A DNA stretch of 43,289 nt from positions 1 through 43,289 of the forward strand of contig NZ_LMVQ01000079.1 in assembly GCF_001545925.1 (NCBI RefSeq). The letters are read 5' to 3'. Below are positions 1-7,940 of this stretch, piece after piece. The DNA comes from Mycobacterium sp. NAZ190054 (GTDB taxonomy: Bacteria > Actinomycetota > Actinomycetes > Mycobacteriales > Mycobacteriaceae). The position numbers and the translations under genes are program-made. Every line of letters starts with the position of its first letter. Positions within the stretch are counted from its first letter, which is position 1. The notes beneath the pieces are model-generated. The model was given only the letters and a program-made list of their open reading frames with translations, did no database searches and was not told where the DNA came from.

Positions 1-95
1 CCCATGATGTTCCGCTCCACCCGGACGTCGACGGGGAGATCGGGCAGGCAGCTGTTGATCCCGTCGAGCACCCGCACCGGCACCGGCACCGGCAC
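1..95 (-). CDS. possible 5' end of a minus-strand gene running off the left edge
   Basis: Only about 31 codons are visible, so no family can be assigned. One minus-strand frame is open from a GTG at 95-93 to the window edge. It begins with Val-Pro dipeptides encoded by a hexanucleotide repeat (about 73-98) and continues with an ordinary-looking sequence (VRVLDGINSCLPDLPVDV). It would lie 11 bases downstream of the preceding minus-strand gene, which suits an operon. There are several in-frame GTG codons inside the repeat and no clear ribosome binding site, so the start is uncertain and the frame might not be coding at all. Confidence 0.3.
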   Translation of the reverse strand, partial: MPVPVPVRVLDGINSCLPDLPVDVRVERNIM

Positions 96-98
96 CGG
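73..98. repeat. short hexanucleotide tandem repeat (CACCGG units)
   Basis: About four perfect copies of a CACCGG unit lie just downstream of the stop of the pyridoxamine-oxidase-like gene. In the minus-strand frame that continues off the left edge they encode alternating Val-Pro. Gain or loss of one unit would keep the frame and move among equivalent GTG start codons. Confidence 0.7.
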
Positions 99-106
99 CC
101 TGAAAG

Positions 107-523
107 CTACTCGGAGTAGTCCACGCTCAGCCAGCGCTGCGGTTTCATCCGGATGATGATCGAGTTCGGCGTCAGGTTCTGGTCGGTGAACGCTGCGCCG
201 TCCTGCTCACCGAGATAGCGCACCGCGATCGCGCGCGCCTCGGCGTCCTGAGCCGCGTCGATGGACGTCACGTCGCCTTCAGCGGTGACGTACTTGTAGG
301 GCGGCTGCTCGTCCTGCACGGTGATCGAGAATCGGCCCGCGTCCCGGATCAAGCGGTGCTTGACCGTGCCGGCATCGGTCCACAGCAGCACCTCGCCTCC
401 GGGCTGGTAGCCGTACCAGATGGGCACCGACAGCGGGGCCCGGTCCGGGCGCTCGACCGCGATCACGCCGACGTGCAGGCCGGCCAGGTACTGCTCACGT
501 TCGTCCTTGGTCATCTTCGCCAT
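107..523 (-). CDS. pyridoxamine 5'-phosphate oxidase (PPOX)-like family protein
   Basis: This is a 138-residue split-barrel flavin/F420-binding family protein. The substrate cannot be read from sequence; many actinobacterial members bind F420, FMN or heme. Family features are an N-terminal helix (KDEREQYLAG), strands of the type VGVIAVERPDRAPLSVPIWYGY, a segment KHRLIRDAGRFSITVQDE, and a C-terminal strand ending RMKPQRWLSVDYSE. The frame is open further upstream to 655, but that extension overlaps the next gene and has no family similarity. I start at the ATG at 523 (MAKMTKDER). It lies just downstream of a Ddn-like gene on the same strand, so the two flavin/deazaflavin-type proteins are probably co-transcribed. 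Confidence 0.8.
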   Translation of the reverse strand: MAKMTKDEREQYLAGLHVGVIAVERPDRAPLSVPIWYGYQPGGEVLLWTDAGTVKHRLIRDAGRFSITVQDEQPPYKYVTAEGDVTSIDAAQDAEARAIAVRYLGEQDGAAFTDQNLTPNSIIIRMKPQRWLSVDYSE

Positions 524-560
524 GCCTGACCCAACCTGTGCGAGCCCGGTCACATTCCCG

Positions 561-1001
561 TCAGTTCCGGCCGACCAGTTCGAAGACGGGGATGACGCGG
601 TCGGTACGGGTCTCGTAGTCGGCGAAGCCGGGCGCCCGTTCGACGATGGCCGCATAGACCCGGTCGCGTTCCTCCCGCGGAAGTTCCCGGGCCGTCACCG
701 CCCGCGGCGGGTCGGCTCCGATCTCGACGCTCACCTCCGGGTGGGCCCGAAGGTTGTACGCCCAGGCGGGATCCCGGTCCCGCCCCGCCGACGAGCCGAC
801 GACGTAGATCGTGTCGTCGATGTCGAAGTAGGCCACCGGGTTCACCCGCTGCTGCCCGCTCTTGGCGCCCGTGGAGGTGAGCAACAGCAGCGGGAAACCC
901 TCGAACTGGCCGCCGACCTTGCCGCCGTTGGCGCGGAACTCGTCGATGTTGCGCTGATTGAAGTCGCGCTCTCCGGCCATCTGGTCAGCCATGGGGCCCA
1001 T
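561..1001 (-). CDS. nitroreductase/deazaflavin-dependent oxidoreductase family protein (Ddn-like, DUF385)
   Basis: This 146-residue protein looks like the mycobacterial F420H2-dependent Ddn/FGD-type split-barrel family. Visible landmarks are the N-terminal segment FNQRNIDEFRANGGKVGG, the strand LLLLTSTGAKSGQQRVNPVAYF, VVGSSAGRDRDPAWAYNLRAHPEV (typical of the family) and a C-terminal PVFELVGRN. Members reduce quinones or nitro compounds with F420H2; the physiological substrate here is unknown. Possible starts are ATG 1001, 992 or 980; I give the longest. The gene is divergent from the amidase gene, with only about 40 bases between them, so both promoters must lie in or near that gap. Confidence 0.8.
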   Translation of the reverse strand: MGPMADQMAGERDFNQRNIDEFRANGGKVGGQFEGFPLLLLTSTGAKSGQQRVNPVAYFDIDDTIYVVGSSAGRDRDPAWAYNLRAHPEVSVEIGADPPRAVTARELPREERDRVYAAIVERAPGFADYETRTDRVIPVFELVGRN

Positions 1002-1041
1002 CGTATGGCGGCCCAGCCGTCACCGGGTGAGGATGATCGAC

Positions 1042-2058
1042 ATGGACCACGTCACCTTCGTCCCGACGCCCGATCAGTTCAGCTTCACCTTCGGTGGCGC
1101 GGAGCCGGTGCGACGGATCCGTCCGGGCACCGTGCTGACGCTGTGGACCGAGGACGCCTTCGGCGGCCGCATCACCAGCGCCGACGACGTCGCCACCACC
1201 GCGCTGGACACCGAGGACCTCAACCCGCAGACCGGGCCGTTCTGGATCGAGGGCGCCGAGCCCGGTGACACGCTGGCCGTGCACCTGGTCGATCTGACCC
1301 CGGCGCGCACCTGGGGCGCGTCGACGCTGATCCCGTTCTTCGGTGGGCTGACCAGTGTGCCGGTCAGCCCGACGTTGCAGGCCGCGCTGCCCGAGCGCAC
1401 CTGGATCTACGAATACGATTCGGCGGCAAAGACTTTGGCGTTCAATGCGCAGGGCAGCGACTTCAGCGTCGCGCTGCCGTCGAACCCGATGCTGGGCACC
1501 GTCGGGGTGGCGCCCGCGCGCCGCGAGGTGCGGACGTCACTGGTGCCCGACGTGTTCGGCGGCAACATGGACACCCCCGAGATGACGGCGGGCGCGACGT
1601 GCTTCCTGCGGGTCAACGTGCCGGGGGCGCTGTTCTCCCTGGGTGACGGGCACTACCGCCAGGGTGAGGGCGAGTCGTGCGGCACTGCCGTCGAGGGCGC
1701 CATGCACGTCACCGCGATCGTCGACCTGATCAAAGGCGGCGGTGGTCCGGCGTGGCCGCGCCTGGAGACCGACACCCATCTGATGTGCGTCGGTTCCGGC
1801 CGGCCGCTGGAAGAGGCGTGGCGCGCGGGGCAGGTCGAGATGATCACCTGGCTGGGTGAGCTCTACGGACTCGACCGCCTCGACGCCTACCAGTTGCTCA
1901 CCCAGATCTCCCTCGCGCCGATCGCCAACGTCGTCGACACCAACTACAGCGCAGTGACCAAGATCGACAAGCGGCTGCTGCCCACGGCATCCGCATACGG
2001 CGGCATTCACGCCGACCTACGTTCGGCAGCAAGCTCTCTGGGCGCCATCAACTACTGA
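1042..2058 (+). CDS. acetamidase/formamidase family protein
   Basis: This is an FmdA/AmdA-family amidohydrolase, about 338 residues, expected to release ammonia from short-chain amides. Family landmarks are TGPFWIEGAEPGDTLAVHL near the N-terminus, the central FGGNMDTPEMTAGATCFLRV, GDGHYRQGEGESCGTAVEGAM and VDLIKGGGG. The frame is open from 958, but that part overlaps the divergent gene. ATG 1042 follows a GTGAGG stretch nine bases upstream; ATG 1033 is an alternative. The SDR gene starts 11 bases after the stop, so the two probably share a transcript. The true substrate is not shown by the sequence. Confidence 0.85.
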   Translation: MDHVTFVPTPDQFSFTFGGAEPVRRIRPGTVLTLWTEDAFGGRITSADDVATTALDTEDLNPQTGPFWIEGAEPGDTLAVHLVDLTPARTWGASTLIPFFGGLTSVPVSPTLQAALPERTWIYEYDSAAKTLAFNAQGSDFSVALPSNPMLGTVGVAPARREVRTSLVPDVFGGNMDTPEMTAGATCFLRVNVPGALFSLGDGHYRQGEGESCGTAVEGAMHVTAIVDLIKGGGGPAWPRLETDTHLMCVGSGRPLEEAWRAGQVEMITWLGELYGLDRLDAYQLLTQISLAPIANVVDTNYSAVTKIDKRLLPTASAYGGIHADLRSAASSLGAINY

Positions 2059-2069
2059 GGAGAACAACA

Positions 2070-2831
2070 ATGGATCTCGGACTTTCGGGTAAGCGTTTCG
2101 CCGTCACAGGCGGTACGCGCGGCATCGGCCGCGCGGTGGTCGAGGGTCTGCTGGCCGAGGGCGCCGCGGTCGCCTACTGTGCGCGCACCCCGGACGCGGT
2201 GGCCGAGGCGCAGTCCGAGCTGACCGCCGACGGCGCAACCGCCGTGGGCACCGCGGTCGACGTCGGTGACGGCGCCGCGGTCGCGGCGTGGGTGAACGCC
2301 ACCGCCGACGCGTTCGGCGGCCTGGACGGCGTGGTCGCCAACGTCAGCGCGCTCGCGATCCCGGAAACCCCGGAGAACTGGCGCACCTCGTTCGAGGTGG
2401 ACATGATGGGCACGGTCGGCCTGGTCGACGCGGCACTGCCGCATCTGCTGGCCTCGGACGCCGGGTCGATCGTGACGATCTCGAGTGTGTCGGGTCGCGA
2501 GATCGACTTCGCCGCAGGCCCGTACGGCACGATGAAGGCCGCGATCATCCACTACACCCAGGGTCTGGCGTTCAAGCTGGCCGGGCAGGGGGTGCGCGCG
2601 AACACCGTCAGCCCCGGCAACACGTACTTCCCCGGCGGGGTGTGGCCGACGATCGAGCGGAACGACCCGGAGTTGTTCGCGTCCGCGCTCGCGCTCAACC
2701 CCACCGGCCGGATGGCGACACCGCAGGAGGTCGCCAACGCGGTGGTGTTCCTGTCCAGTCCTGCGGCGGGCTTCATCACCGGGACCAACCTGCTCGTCGA
2801 CGGCGCCCTCACCCGCGGCGTCCAGCTGTGA
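2070..2831 (+). CDS. SDR family NAD(P)-dependent oxidoreductase
   Basis: This classical short-chain dehydrogenase/reductase has 253 residues. The cofactor motif TGGTRGIG is at residues 13-20. The catalytic Tyr152 and Lys156 lie in YGTMK, preceded by the Ser-rich ISSVSG segment. The C-terminus (GFITGTNLLVDGALTRG) has the usual SDR ending. A GAGGAG ribosome binding site precedes ATG 2070, and the gene follows the amidase closely. The basic Arg17 in the glycine motif hints at NADP(H) preference, which is only an inference. The substrate is unknown. Confidence 0.88.
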   Translation: MDLGLSGKRFAVTGGTRGIGRAVVEGLLAEGAAVAYCARTPDAVAEAQSELTADGATAVGTAVDVGDGAAVAAWVNATADAFGGLDGVVANVSALAIPETPENWRTSFEVDMMGTVGLVDAALPHLLASDAGSIVTISSVSGREIDFAAGPYGTMKAAIIHYTQGLAFKLAGQGVRANTVSPGNTYFPGGVWPTIERNDPELFASALALNPTGRMATPQEVANAVVFLSSPAAGFITGTNLLVDGALTRGVQL

Positions 2832-2859
2832 CCCCGGCGTAGGGCAGGATTGCGGGGGC

Positions 2860-3543
2860 ATGGTTGACACCGACGGCACCCCCGAGACCTCCCGGCGCAG
2901 GCACATCACCCGGCTCGCGCTGTTCGTGGCGGTGCTGTCGGCGCTGTTCTACCTGACCGCGATCGAGCGGGTCATCGACGTCGCGGACGTCCGTGGGCTG
3001 ATCGAGTCGACCGGCCCGCTGGCGCCGCTGACCTATGTCGCGGTGTCGTCGGTGCTCGGGGCGCTGCTGGTGCCCGGCCCGCTGCTGGCCGCCGGCAGTG
3101 GTTTCCTGTTCGGCCCGCTGCTGGGCACGTTCGTGACGTTGGGCGCGACGATCGGGTCGGCGGTGATCACCGCGTTCGCGGGGCGGCGCGCCGGACGCGA
3201 CAGTGCCCGCTCGCTGCTGGGCCCGGACCGCGCGGCCCGGATCGACGGGCTGATCCGGCGGGGCGGGCTGTGGGCCGTCGTCGGCCAGCGCTGGATTCCG
3301 GGCGTCAACGACGCGCTGGCCTCCTACACGTTCGGCGCGTTCGGCGTCCCGCTGTGGCAGATGGCCGCCGGGGCGTTCATCGGGTCGGCGCCCAAGGCGT
3401 TCGCCTACACCGCGGTGGGATCGAGCCTCGGGGAGTTCTCCGCGCCGCTGTTGGTCGCCGCGGTCGTGGTGTGGTGCGTGACGGCGGTGGTCGGTGCGTT
3501 CGCGGCCCGGCGCGGCTGGCAGCGGTGGCGGTCGCGGGGATGA
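2860..3543 (+). CDS. TVP38/TMEM64 family (DedA-like) inner-membrane protein
   Basis: This 227-residue integral membrane protein has a soluble N-terminus and about five or six hydrophobic segments. The central signature matches the SNARE-associated/TVP38 family: PLTYVAVSSVLGALLVPGPL, then FLFGPLLGTFVTLGATIGS, a basic loop (GRRAGRDSARSLLG), and a re-entrant-type segment GQRWIPGVNDALASYTFGAFG. Such proteins are linked to lipid or membrane homeostasis, possibly lipid scrambling; the exact role here is unknown. Its TGA overlaps the ATG of the helicase gene (ATGA), implying translational coupling. Confidence 0.85.
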   Translation: MVDTDGTPETSRRRHITRLALFVAVLSALFYLTAIERVIDVADVRGLIESTGPLAPLTYVAVSSVLGALLVPGPLLAAGSGFLFGPLLGTFVTLGATIGSAVITAFAGRRAGRDSARSLLGPDRAARIDGLIRRGGLWAVVGQRWIPGVNDALASYTFGAFGVPLWQMAAGAFIGSAPKAFAYTAVGSSLGEFSAPLLVAAVVVWCVTAVVGAFAARRGWQRWRSRG

Positions 3544-5891
3544 CGGGCCTCGTCGTCACCGAGGAGTTCCGCCACGCGCTGGACCTGCTGGCCGGCGGTG
3601 AGCACCTGTTCCTGACCGGCAAGGCCGGCACCGGCAAGTCGACGCTGATCCGCCGCTTCCTGGCCGAGACCGACCGCAACGTGGTGGTCGTCGCGCCGAC
3701 GGGCATCGCGGCGCTCAACGTCGACGGCTACACCATCCACCGGCTGTTCGGTTTCCGGTCGACGACCACGCTGGAGGAGATCCGCAGCGGCGGTTACCGG
3801 CCGGGCCGGTTCACCAAGACGCTGGCCTCATTGCAGACCCTGATCATCGACGAGGCGTCGATGGTGCGCGCCGACATCTTCGACATGATCGCCGCCGCGC
3901 TGGAGCGGTTCGGGCCCGCACCGGGCACACCGTTCGGCGGGGTGCAGATCGTGCTCGTCGGTGACCTCTACCAGTTGCCGCCGGTGGTCCGCGAGGATGA
4001 GGCCCCGTTCTTCTCGTCGACCTACGAGACGCCGTACTTCTTCTCGGCGCGCTCCTTCGACCGCGCCGATTTCCCCACGGTGTCGTTGACGACGGTGTTC
4101 CGCCAGCTCGGCGACGACCGGATGACGGCCATTCTCAACGAGATTCGTGAGGGTGTACTGCTGGGCCACGCGCAGGAACAGCTCAACGCACGCGCTGACC
4201 GGGATTTCGTCCCGCCTGACGACGAGTTCTGGTTGACGCTGGCGCCGACCAACCGCCTCGTCACCGCACGCAACCGCCAACAGCTCGAGCGGCTGCCCGG
4301 CGACGAGATGACGCACCACGCCAGGGCATCCGGCGATCTGGCGTTGTTCGAGCCGCCGGTCGAGGAGACGCTGCGCTTCAAGGTCGGCGCGCAGGTGATG
4401 ATGCTCAACAACGACCAGGGCAACCGCTGGGTCAACGGCACGGTCGGCCGGGTGGCCGGCGTCGGCTACGACCGGTACGGCGCCGTGGTCGAGGTCGAGT
4501 TCCCGGACGGCACCACCGCCGACGTCACCCCGTTCACCTGGGAGGTGACGCGGCCGGTGATGACAGGCTCAGCGCTGGGCCGCGAGGTCGTCGGCGCGTA
4601 CACCCAGCTGCCGTTCAAGCTGGCGTGGGCGATCACCATCCACAAGAGCCAGGGCCAGACGCTGGACCGGGTGGTCGTCGACCTGACCGGCGGCATGTTC
4701 TCGACCGGCCAGCTCTACGTGGCGCTGAGCCGGTGCACGTCGCTGGCCGGCCTGGTGCTGAAAAGGCCTGTGCTGCCGAAGGATCTGAAGACCGATCGGC
4801 GCATCGCCCGGTTCCTGCGCACCTCTGCCGGCGAATCGGCGGCGCGCCGGTACTGCGCGATCGGGATGCTGACCGTCGGCGACGAGGGCCGGATGTCGCG
4901 TCCACGGCCGGTGGAGCTGGCCGTCGCGTTCGACGACGGCACCGCGATCACCACGCTGGTCAACCCGCAGCGTGACCTTGCCGACGCCCGGTCACGGTTC
5001 GGGATCACCGTCTCAGACGTGCTGCTGGCGCCGACTCTGCGCGAGGCCTGGGCGGTGATCGCGCCGATGCTCGCCGGGTCCACCCCGGTGGGCGCCGGCA
5101 TCGACGACCAACTGGGTCTGCTCGACTTCGAGCTCAAGCGGCTGGGCTATGTGACGGCGATGCCGCTGGGCGTCGAGTTGCGCGGCACCCGGGTCACGGG
5201 GAGCACCGCGCTGGAGCGGGCCAGGTCGGCGTTGCGGGTGCATCGTAGCGTCGATTCCGAGTCCGGCGCGTCGGCGTTCGACGACCCCGAATCCGTGGAG
5301 ACCGCGGGGCTTCTGGTGAGCCGGGACGTGTCGACACCGACCCCGGAGGCCGATCACCTGCCCGGGTTGTCGGCGGTGTTGCGGATCAGCCGGGACGTCG
5401 GTGCGGTGCTGTTGGGCGGGGACGCACCGGCCGTCCGCGACGACACCGGCTGGGAACCCGCGGCGCGGCAGTCGGTGGCCGACCAGCTGCGCGCGGCGGT
5501 GGCGCGGGTGCCGCTCACCGACGAGGTCATCGACCGGTTACGGCGTGTCGAGGCACTCCTGGGTGTCGAGATACTCTCGGGCACCGAACTTCTGGCGCGC
5601 CACGACATCAACGCCACCCTCACACCCGGGATGCGTATCTGTTTCACCGGCACCGCCCAGGATCCGTCCGGGCGCATCGTGGAGCGCGACGAGATCGAGC
5701 GGATGGCGGCGGCCGCGGGGTTGACGCCGGTGCAATCGGTGACCAAAACCCGCTGCGATGTGCTCGTCACGGCCGAGGCAGGCACCCAGTCGGGCAAGGC
5801 ACGCAAGGCCAGGGAGTACGGCAAGCCGGTGTTCAGCGCCGACGAGTTCTTCGCCTGGCTGCGCGCCGCCGCGGAAGTCCCGGCGGAATAG
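3540..5891 (+). CDS. PIF1/RecD-like superfamily 1 helicase with C-terminal BRCT domain
   Basis: This is a 783-residue DNA helicase-type ATPase. Walker A (GKAGTGKST) is at residues 27-35, the Walker B DEAS box at 104-107, and the C-terminal SF1B motif HKSQGQT at 368-374 followed by LYVALSRCTSL. These are PIF1/RecD2 hallmarks. After the helicase core there is a long unrecognised middle region (about 440-690). Residues 697-778 then read as a BRCT domain (RICFTGTAQ, SVTKTRCDVLVTAEAG, SGKARKAREYGKPVFS). BRCT domains bind phosphopeptides or DNA, so the fusion could target the helicase to a repair complex. The ORF is open from 3270, but that part overlaps the upstream gene; ATG 3540 overlaps its stop. 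Confidence 0.88.
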   Translation: MTGLVVTEEFRHALDLLAGGEHLFLTGKAGTGKSTLIRRFLAETDRNVVVVAPTGIAALNVDGYTIHRLFGFRSTTTLEEIRSGGYRPGRFTKTLASLQTLIIDEASMVRADIFDMIAAALERFGPAPGTPFGGVQIVLVGDLYQLPPVVREDEAPFFSSTYETPYFFSARSFDRADFPTVSLTTVFRQLGDDRMTAILNEIREGVLLGHAQEQLNARADRDFVPPDDEFWLTLAPTNRLVTARNRQQLERLPGDEMTHHARASGDLALFEPPVEETLRFKVGAQVMMLNNDQGNRWVNGTVGRVAGVGYDRYGAVVEVEFPDGTTADVTPFTWEVTRPVMTGSALGREVVGAYTQLPFKLAWAITIHKSQGQTLDRVVVDLTGGMFSTGQLYVALSRCTSLAGLVLKRPVLPKDLKTDRRIARFLRTSAGESAARRYCAIGMLTVGDEGRMSRPRPVELAVAFDDGTAITTLVNPQRDLADARSRFGITVSDVLLAPTLREAWAVIAPMLAGSTPVGAGIDDQLGLLDFELKRLGYVTAMPLGVELRGTRVTGSTALERARSALRVHRSVDSESGASAFDDPESVETAGLLVSRDVSTPTPEADHLPGLSAVLRISRDVGAVLLGGDAPAVRDDTGWEPAARQSVADQLRAAVARVPLTDEVIDRLRRVEALLGVEILSGTELLARHDINATLTPGMRICFTGTAQDPSGRIVERDEIERMAAAAGLTPVQSVTKTRCDVLVTAEAGTQSGKARKAREYGKPVFSADEFFAWLRAAAEVPAE

Positions 5892-5901
5892 GGTGGACCG
5901 C

Positions 5902-6951
5902 GTGCCGTCTTCTGCCTTCGCCTCGGACAACGCCGCGCCGGCGCATCCGAAGGTGCTCGAGGCCCTGCTCGGGGTGAACGACGGGCCTGCACCGTCCTAC
6001 GGCAGCGACCCGGTGACCGCCGCGGCCGCCGACGCCATCAGGACGGCGTTCGACTCGCCCGGCGCCGACGTGTTGTTCACGTTCACCGGCACCGCGGCCA
6101 ACATCATCGCGCTGGCATCGGCGGTGCGGCCCTGGCACGAGATCTTCTGCAGCGACGTCGCGCACGTTCTGGTCGACGAGGCCGGTGGGCTGGTCCGGAT
6201 GTCCGGTGCGCAGTTGACGCGGCTGCCCAGCGTGGACGGTCTGATCGCGCCCGACGAGCTCGAACGCCGGGTGCTGGGCCGCACCGAGACAAGGTCCTCG
6301 CGCGAGCGCTCGTCCGCCGTCCATCATTCGCAGCCCCGCATCGTCTCGGTCACCCAGTCCACCGAGAACGGACGAGTGTGGCCGGCCCCGGCGCTGGCCG
6401 AGTTCATCGCCCGCGCCCACACACTGGGCCTGCTGGTGCACGTCGACGGCGCCCGCATCGCCAATGCGGTTGCCACACTTGGGGTGTCACCGCTGGAAGC
6501 GATCGGCGACGCGGACATCGTCAGCGTGGGCGGAACGAAGAACGGCCTGCTGTTCGGAGACGCGATCCTGGTGCGCCGCCCCGAGCACTTCGACGGGATC
6601 CACTACGCGCAGAAGCAGATCGGCCATCTGGCCAGCAAGCACCGGTTCATCGCCGCGCAGTTCGCGGCGCTGTTCGACGACGGGCTCTGGCTGCGCAACG
6701 CCGCGCACGCCAACGCGATGGCCCGCCGGCTCAGCACCGGCCTCGAAGCGCACGGCCTGCCGTTGGCCTCCCCGGCCGAGGCCAACGAGGTGTTCGTCCG
6801 GCTCGGTCCCGAGGCGCACCGGCGGCTGTCCGACGCGTACTCGGTGCATCAGCCCGACCTCGGCGAGCCGGTGGTCCGGTTCGTCTGCTCGTGGGCGACC
6901 ACCGAAGCCGAGGTCGACGACGCGCTCGCGGTGCTCGCTCCCCCGTCCTAG
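5902..6951 (+). CDS. threonine aldolase-like PLP-dependent enzyme (beta-eliminating lyase family)
   Basis: This fold-type I PLP enzyme of about 349 residues probably cleaves L-threonine/allo-threonine to glycine and acetaldehyde, or a related beta-hydroxy amino acid. Family landmarks are SDNAAPAHPKVLEAL at the N-terminus, TFTGTAANIIALA, QPRIVSVTQSTENGRVW, VHVDGARIANAVA, and the PLP lysine K213 in GGTKNGLLFGDAIL. Start candidates are GTG 5902 and GTG 5893, just after the helicase stop; I prefer 5902. The gene ends head-on with the minus-strand amidohydrolase; the two stop codons share the palindromic CTAG at 6948-6951. Confidence 0.85.
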   Translation: MPSSAFASDNAAPAHPKVLEALLGVNDGPAPSYGSDPVTAAAADAIRTAFDSPGADVLFTFTGTAANIIALASAVRPWHEIFCSDVAHVLVDEAGGLVRMSGAQLTRLPSVDGLIAPDELERRVLGRTETRSSRERSSAVHHSQPRIVSVTQSTENGRVWPAPALAEFIARAHTLGLLVHVDGARIANAVATLGVSPLEAIGDADIVSVGGTKNGLLFGDAILVRRPEHFDGIHYAQKQIGHLASKHRFIAAQFAALFDDGLWLRNAAHANAMARRLSTGLEAHGLPLASPAEANEVFVRLGPEAHRRLSDAYSVHQPDLGEPVVRFVCSWATTEAEVDDALAVLAPPS

Positions 6952-7940
6952 CCGGCGGCCGGATCCAGGCCCAGCATCGCGGCCGGGTTGGTCGACAGGA
7001 TCGCTGTCCGCTCGGCGTCGGTGATTCCCGGCATGCTCTCGAGCCAGGTGACCGGGTCCTCCTGCACCATCGGCGCCGGGTAGTCGGTGCCCAGCACCAC
7101 CCGGTCGATCCCGACGGCGTCGATGAGGAACCGCAGCGTGGCTTCGGTGTAGGTACACGAGTCGTAGTAGAAGCGGGACAGGTACTCGCTGGGGGGAGCG
7201 CTCAGATTCGTTTTGGCGTCGGCGAATTCGGGGACGTTCAGGTCCGCCGCGCGCCACGTCTTGTCCATCCGGGCGACGCCGAACGCGGCGTAGCCACCGG
7301 CGTGGCCGAGACAGATCTTCAGGTCGGGATAGCGATCCATGATCCCCCCGAACACCAGCGTGCCGAACGTCACGGCGCGGTCCACGAGATTGCCGATGCT
7401 GTTGGGCAGGGCGTAGCGCGACGTTCTCGCCTTGACCAGGGTGGGTCCGCACTGGTGGAAGAACACCACCGCGCCGAGCGCTTCCACGGCCTCCCAGAAC
7501 GGGTAGAAGTGGGGGTCGTCGTAGGTCAGGCCGTTGACGTGGTCGTTGACCGTGATGCCGCGGTAGTCGAGTTTGGTCATCGCGAACTCCATCTCCGCGA
7601 TCGCCATGTCGATGTCCTGCATCGGCACCGTCGCCAACCCGGTGAACCGGTCGGGATGGTCGCGCATCATCGCGCCGATCTCCTCGTTGCACGCCCTGGC
7701 GATGTCCTGCGTCACCGCGGGATCCAGTTCATAGCGGTAGAAGTCGTTGTTGACCGTGAGCACGTGCATGTCCACGCCCGCCGCGTCCATCTTCGCGATG
7801 CGGTCGCCCGGCGCGATCGAGAACTCCGGGATCTCCAGCTCCCCGATCTCACCGGTCAGCGTGTGCCAGGAGCCCCCGCCCAGCACCGCCTCCCGGAAAC
7901 TGGGCGGCGTGACATGGGAATGAACGTCTATGACGGACAC
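6948..7940 (-). CDS. amidohydrolase family protein (ACMSD-like), cassette 1
   Basis: This metal-dependent TIM-barrel hydrolase/decarboxylase (amidohydrolase_2) has 330 residues. The N-terminal HxH is at residues 7-9 (DVHSHV). Other ligand motifs are the His in VVFFHQ, the His in KICLGHAGGY and the Asp in VLGTDYPAP. ACMSD-family members decarboxylate or hydrolyse aromatic or ring-cleavage acids; the substrate here is unknown. It is clearly paralogous to the genes at 7928-8932 and 15732-16733, sharing DHVNGLTYD, PNSIGNLVDRAVTFGTLV and TDYPAPM-type blocks. The GTG start at 7940 overlaps the 3' end of the upstream amidohydrolase by 13 bases, so the two are translationally coupled. It is the last gene of the minus-strand cassette. 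Confidence 0.85.
   Translation of the reverse strand: MSVIDVHSHVTPPSFREAVLGGGSWHTLTGEIGELEIPEFSIAPGDRIAKMDAAGVDMHVLTVNNDFYRYELDPAVTQDIARACNEEIGAMMRDHPDRFTGLATVPMQDIDMAIAEMEFAMTKLDYRGITVNDHVNGLTYDDPHFYPFWEAVEALGAVVFFHQCGPTLVKARTSRYALPNSIGNLVDRAVTFGTLVFGGIMDRYPDLKICLGHAGGYAAFGVARMDKTWRAADLNVPEFADAKTNLSAPPSEYLSRFYYDSCTYTEATLRFLIDAVGIDRVVLGTDYPAPMVQEDPVTWLESMPGITDAERTAILSTNPAAMLGLDPAAG

Noticed and set aside
5833..6441. Long minus-strand open frames opposite the threonine-aldolase-like and helicase genes
   Set aside because: They are Arg/Gly/His-rich mirror frames of GC-rich genes, with no family-like motifs and no ribosome binding sites.
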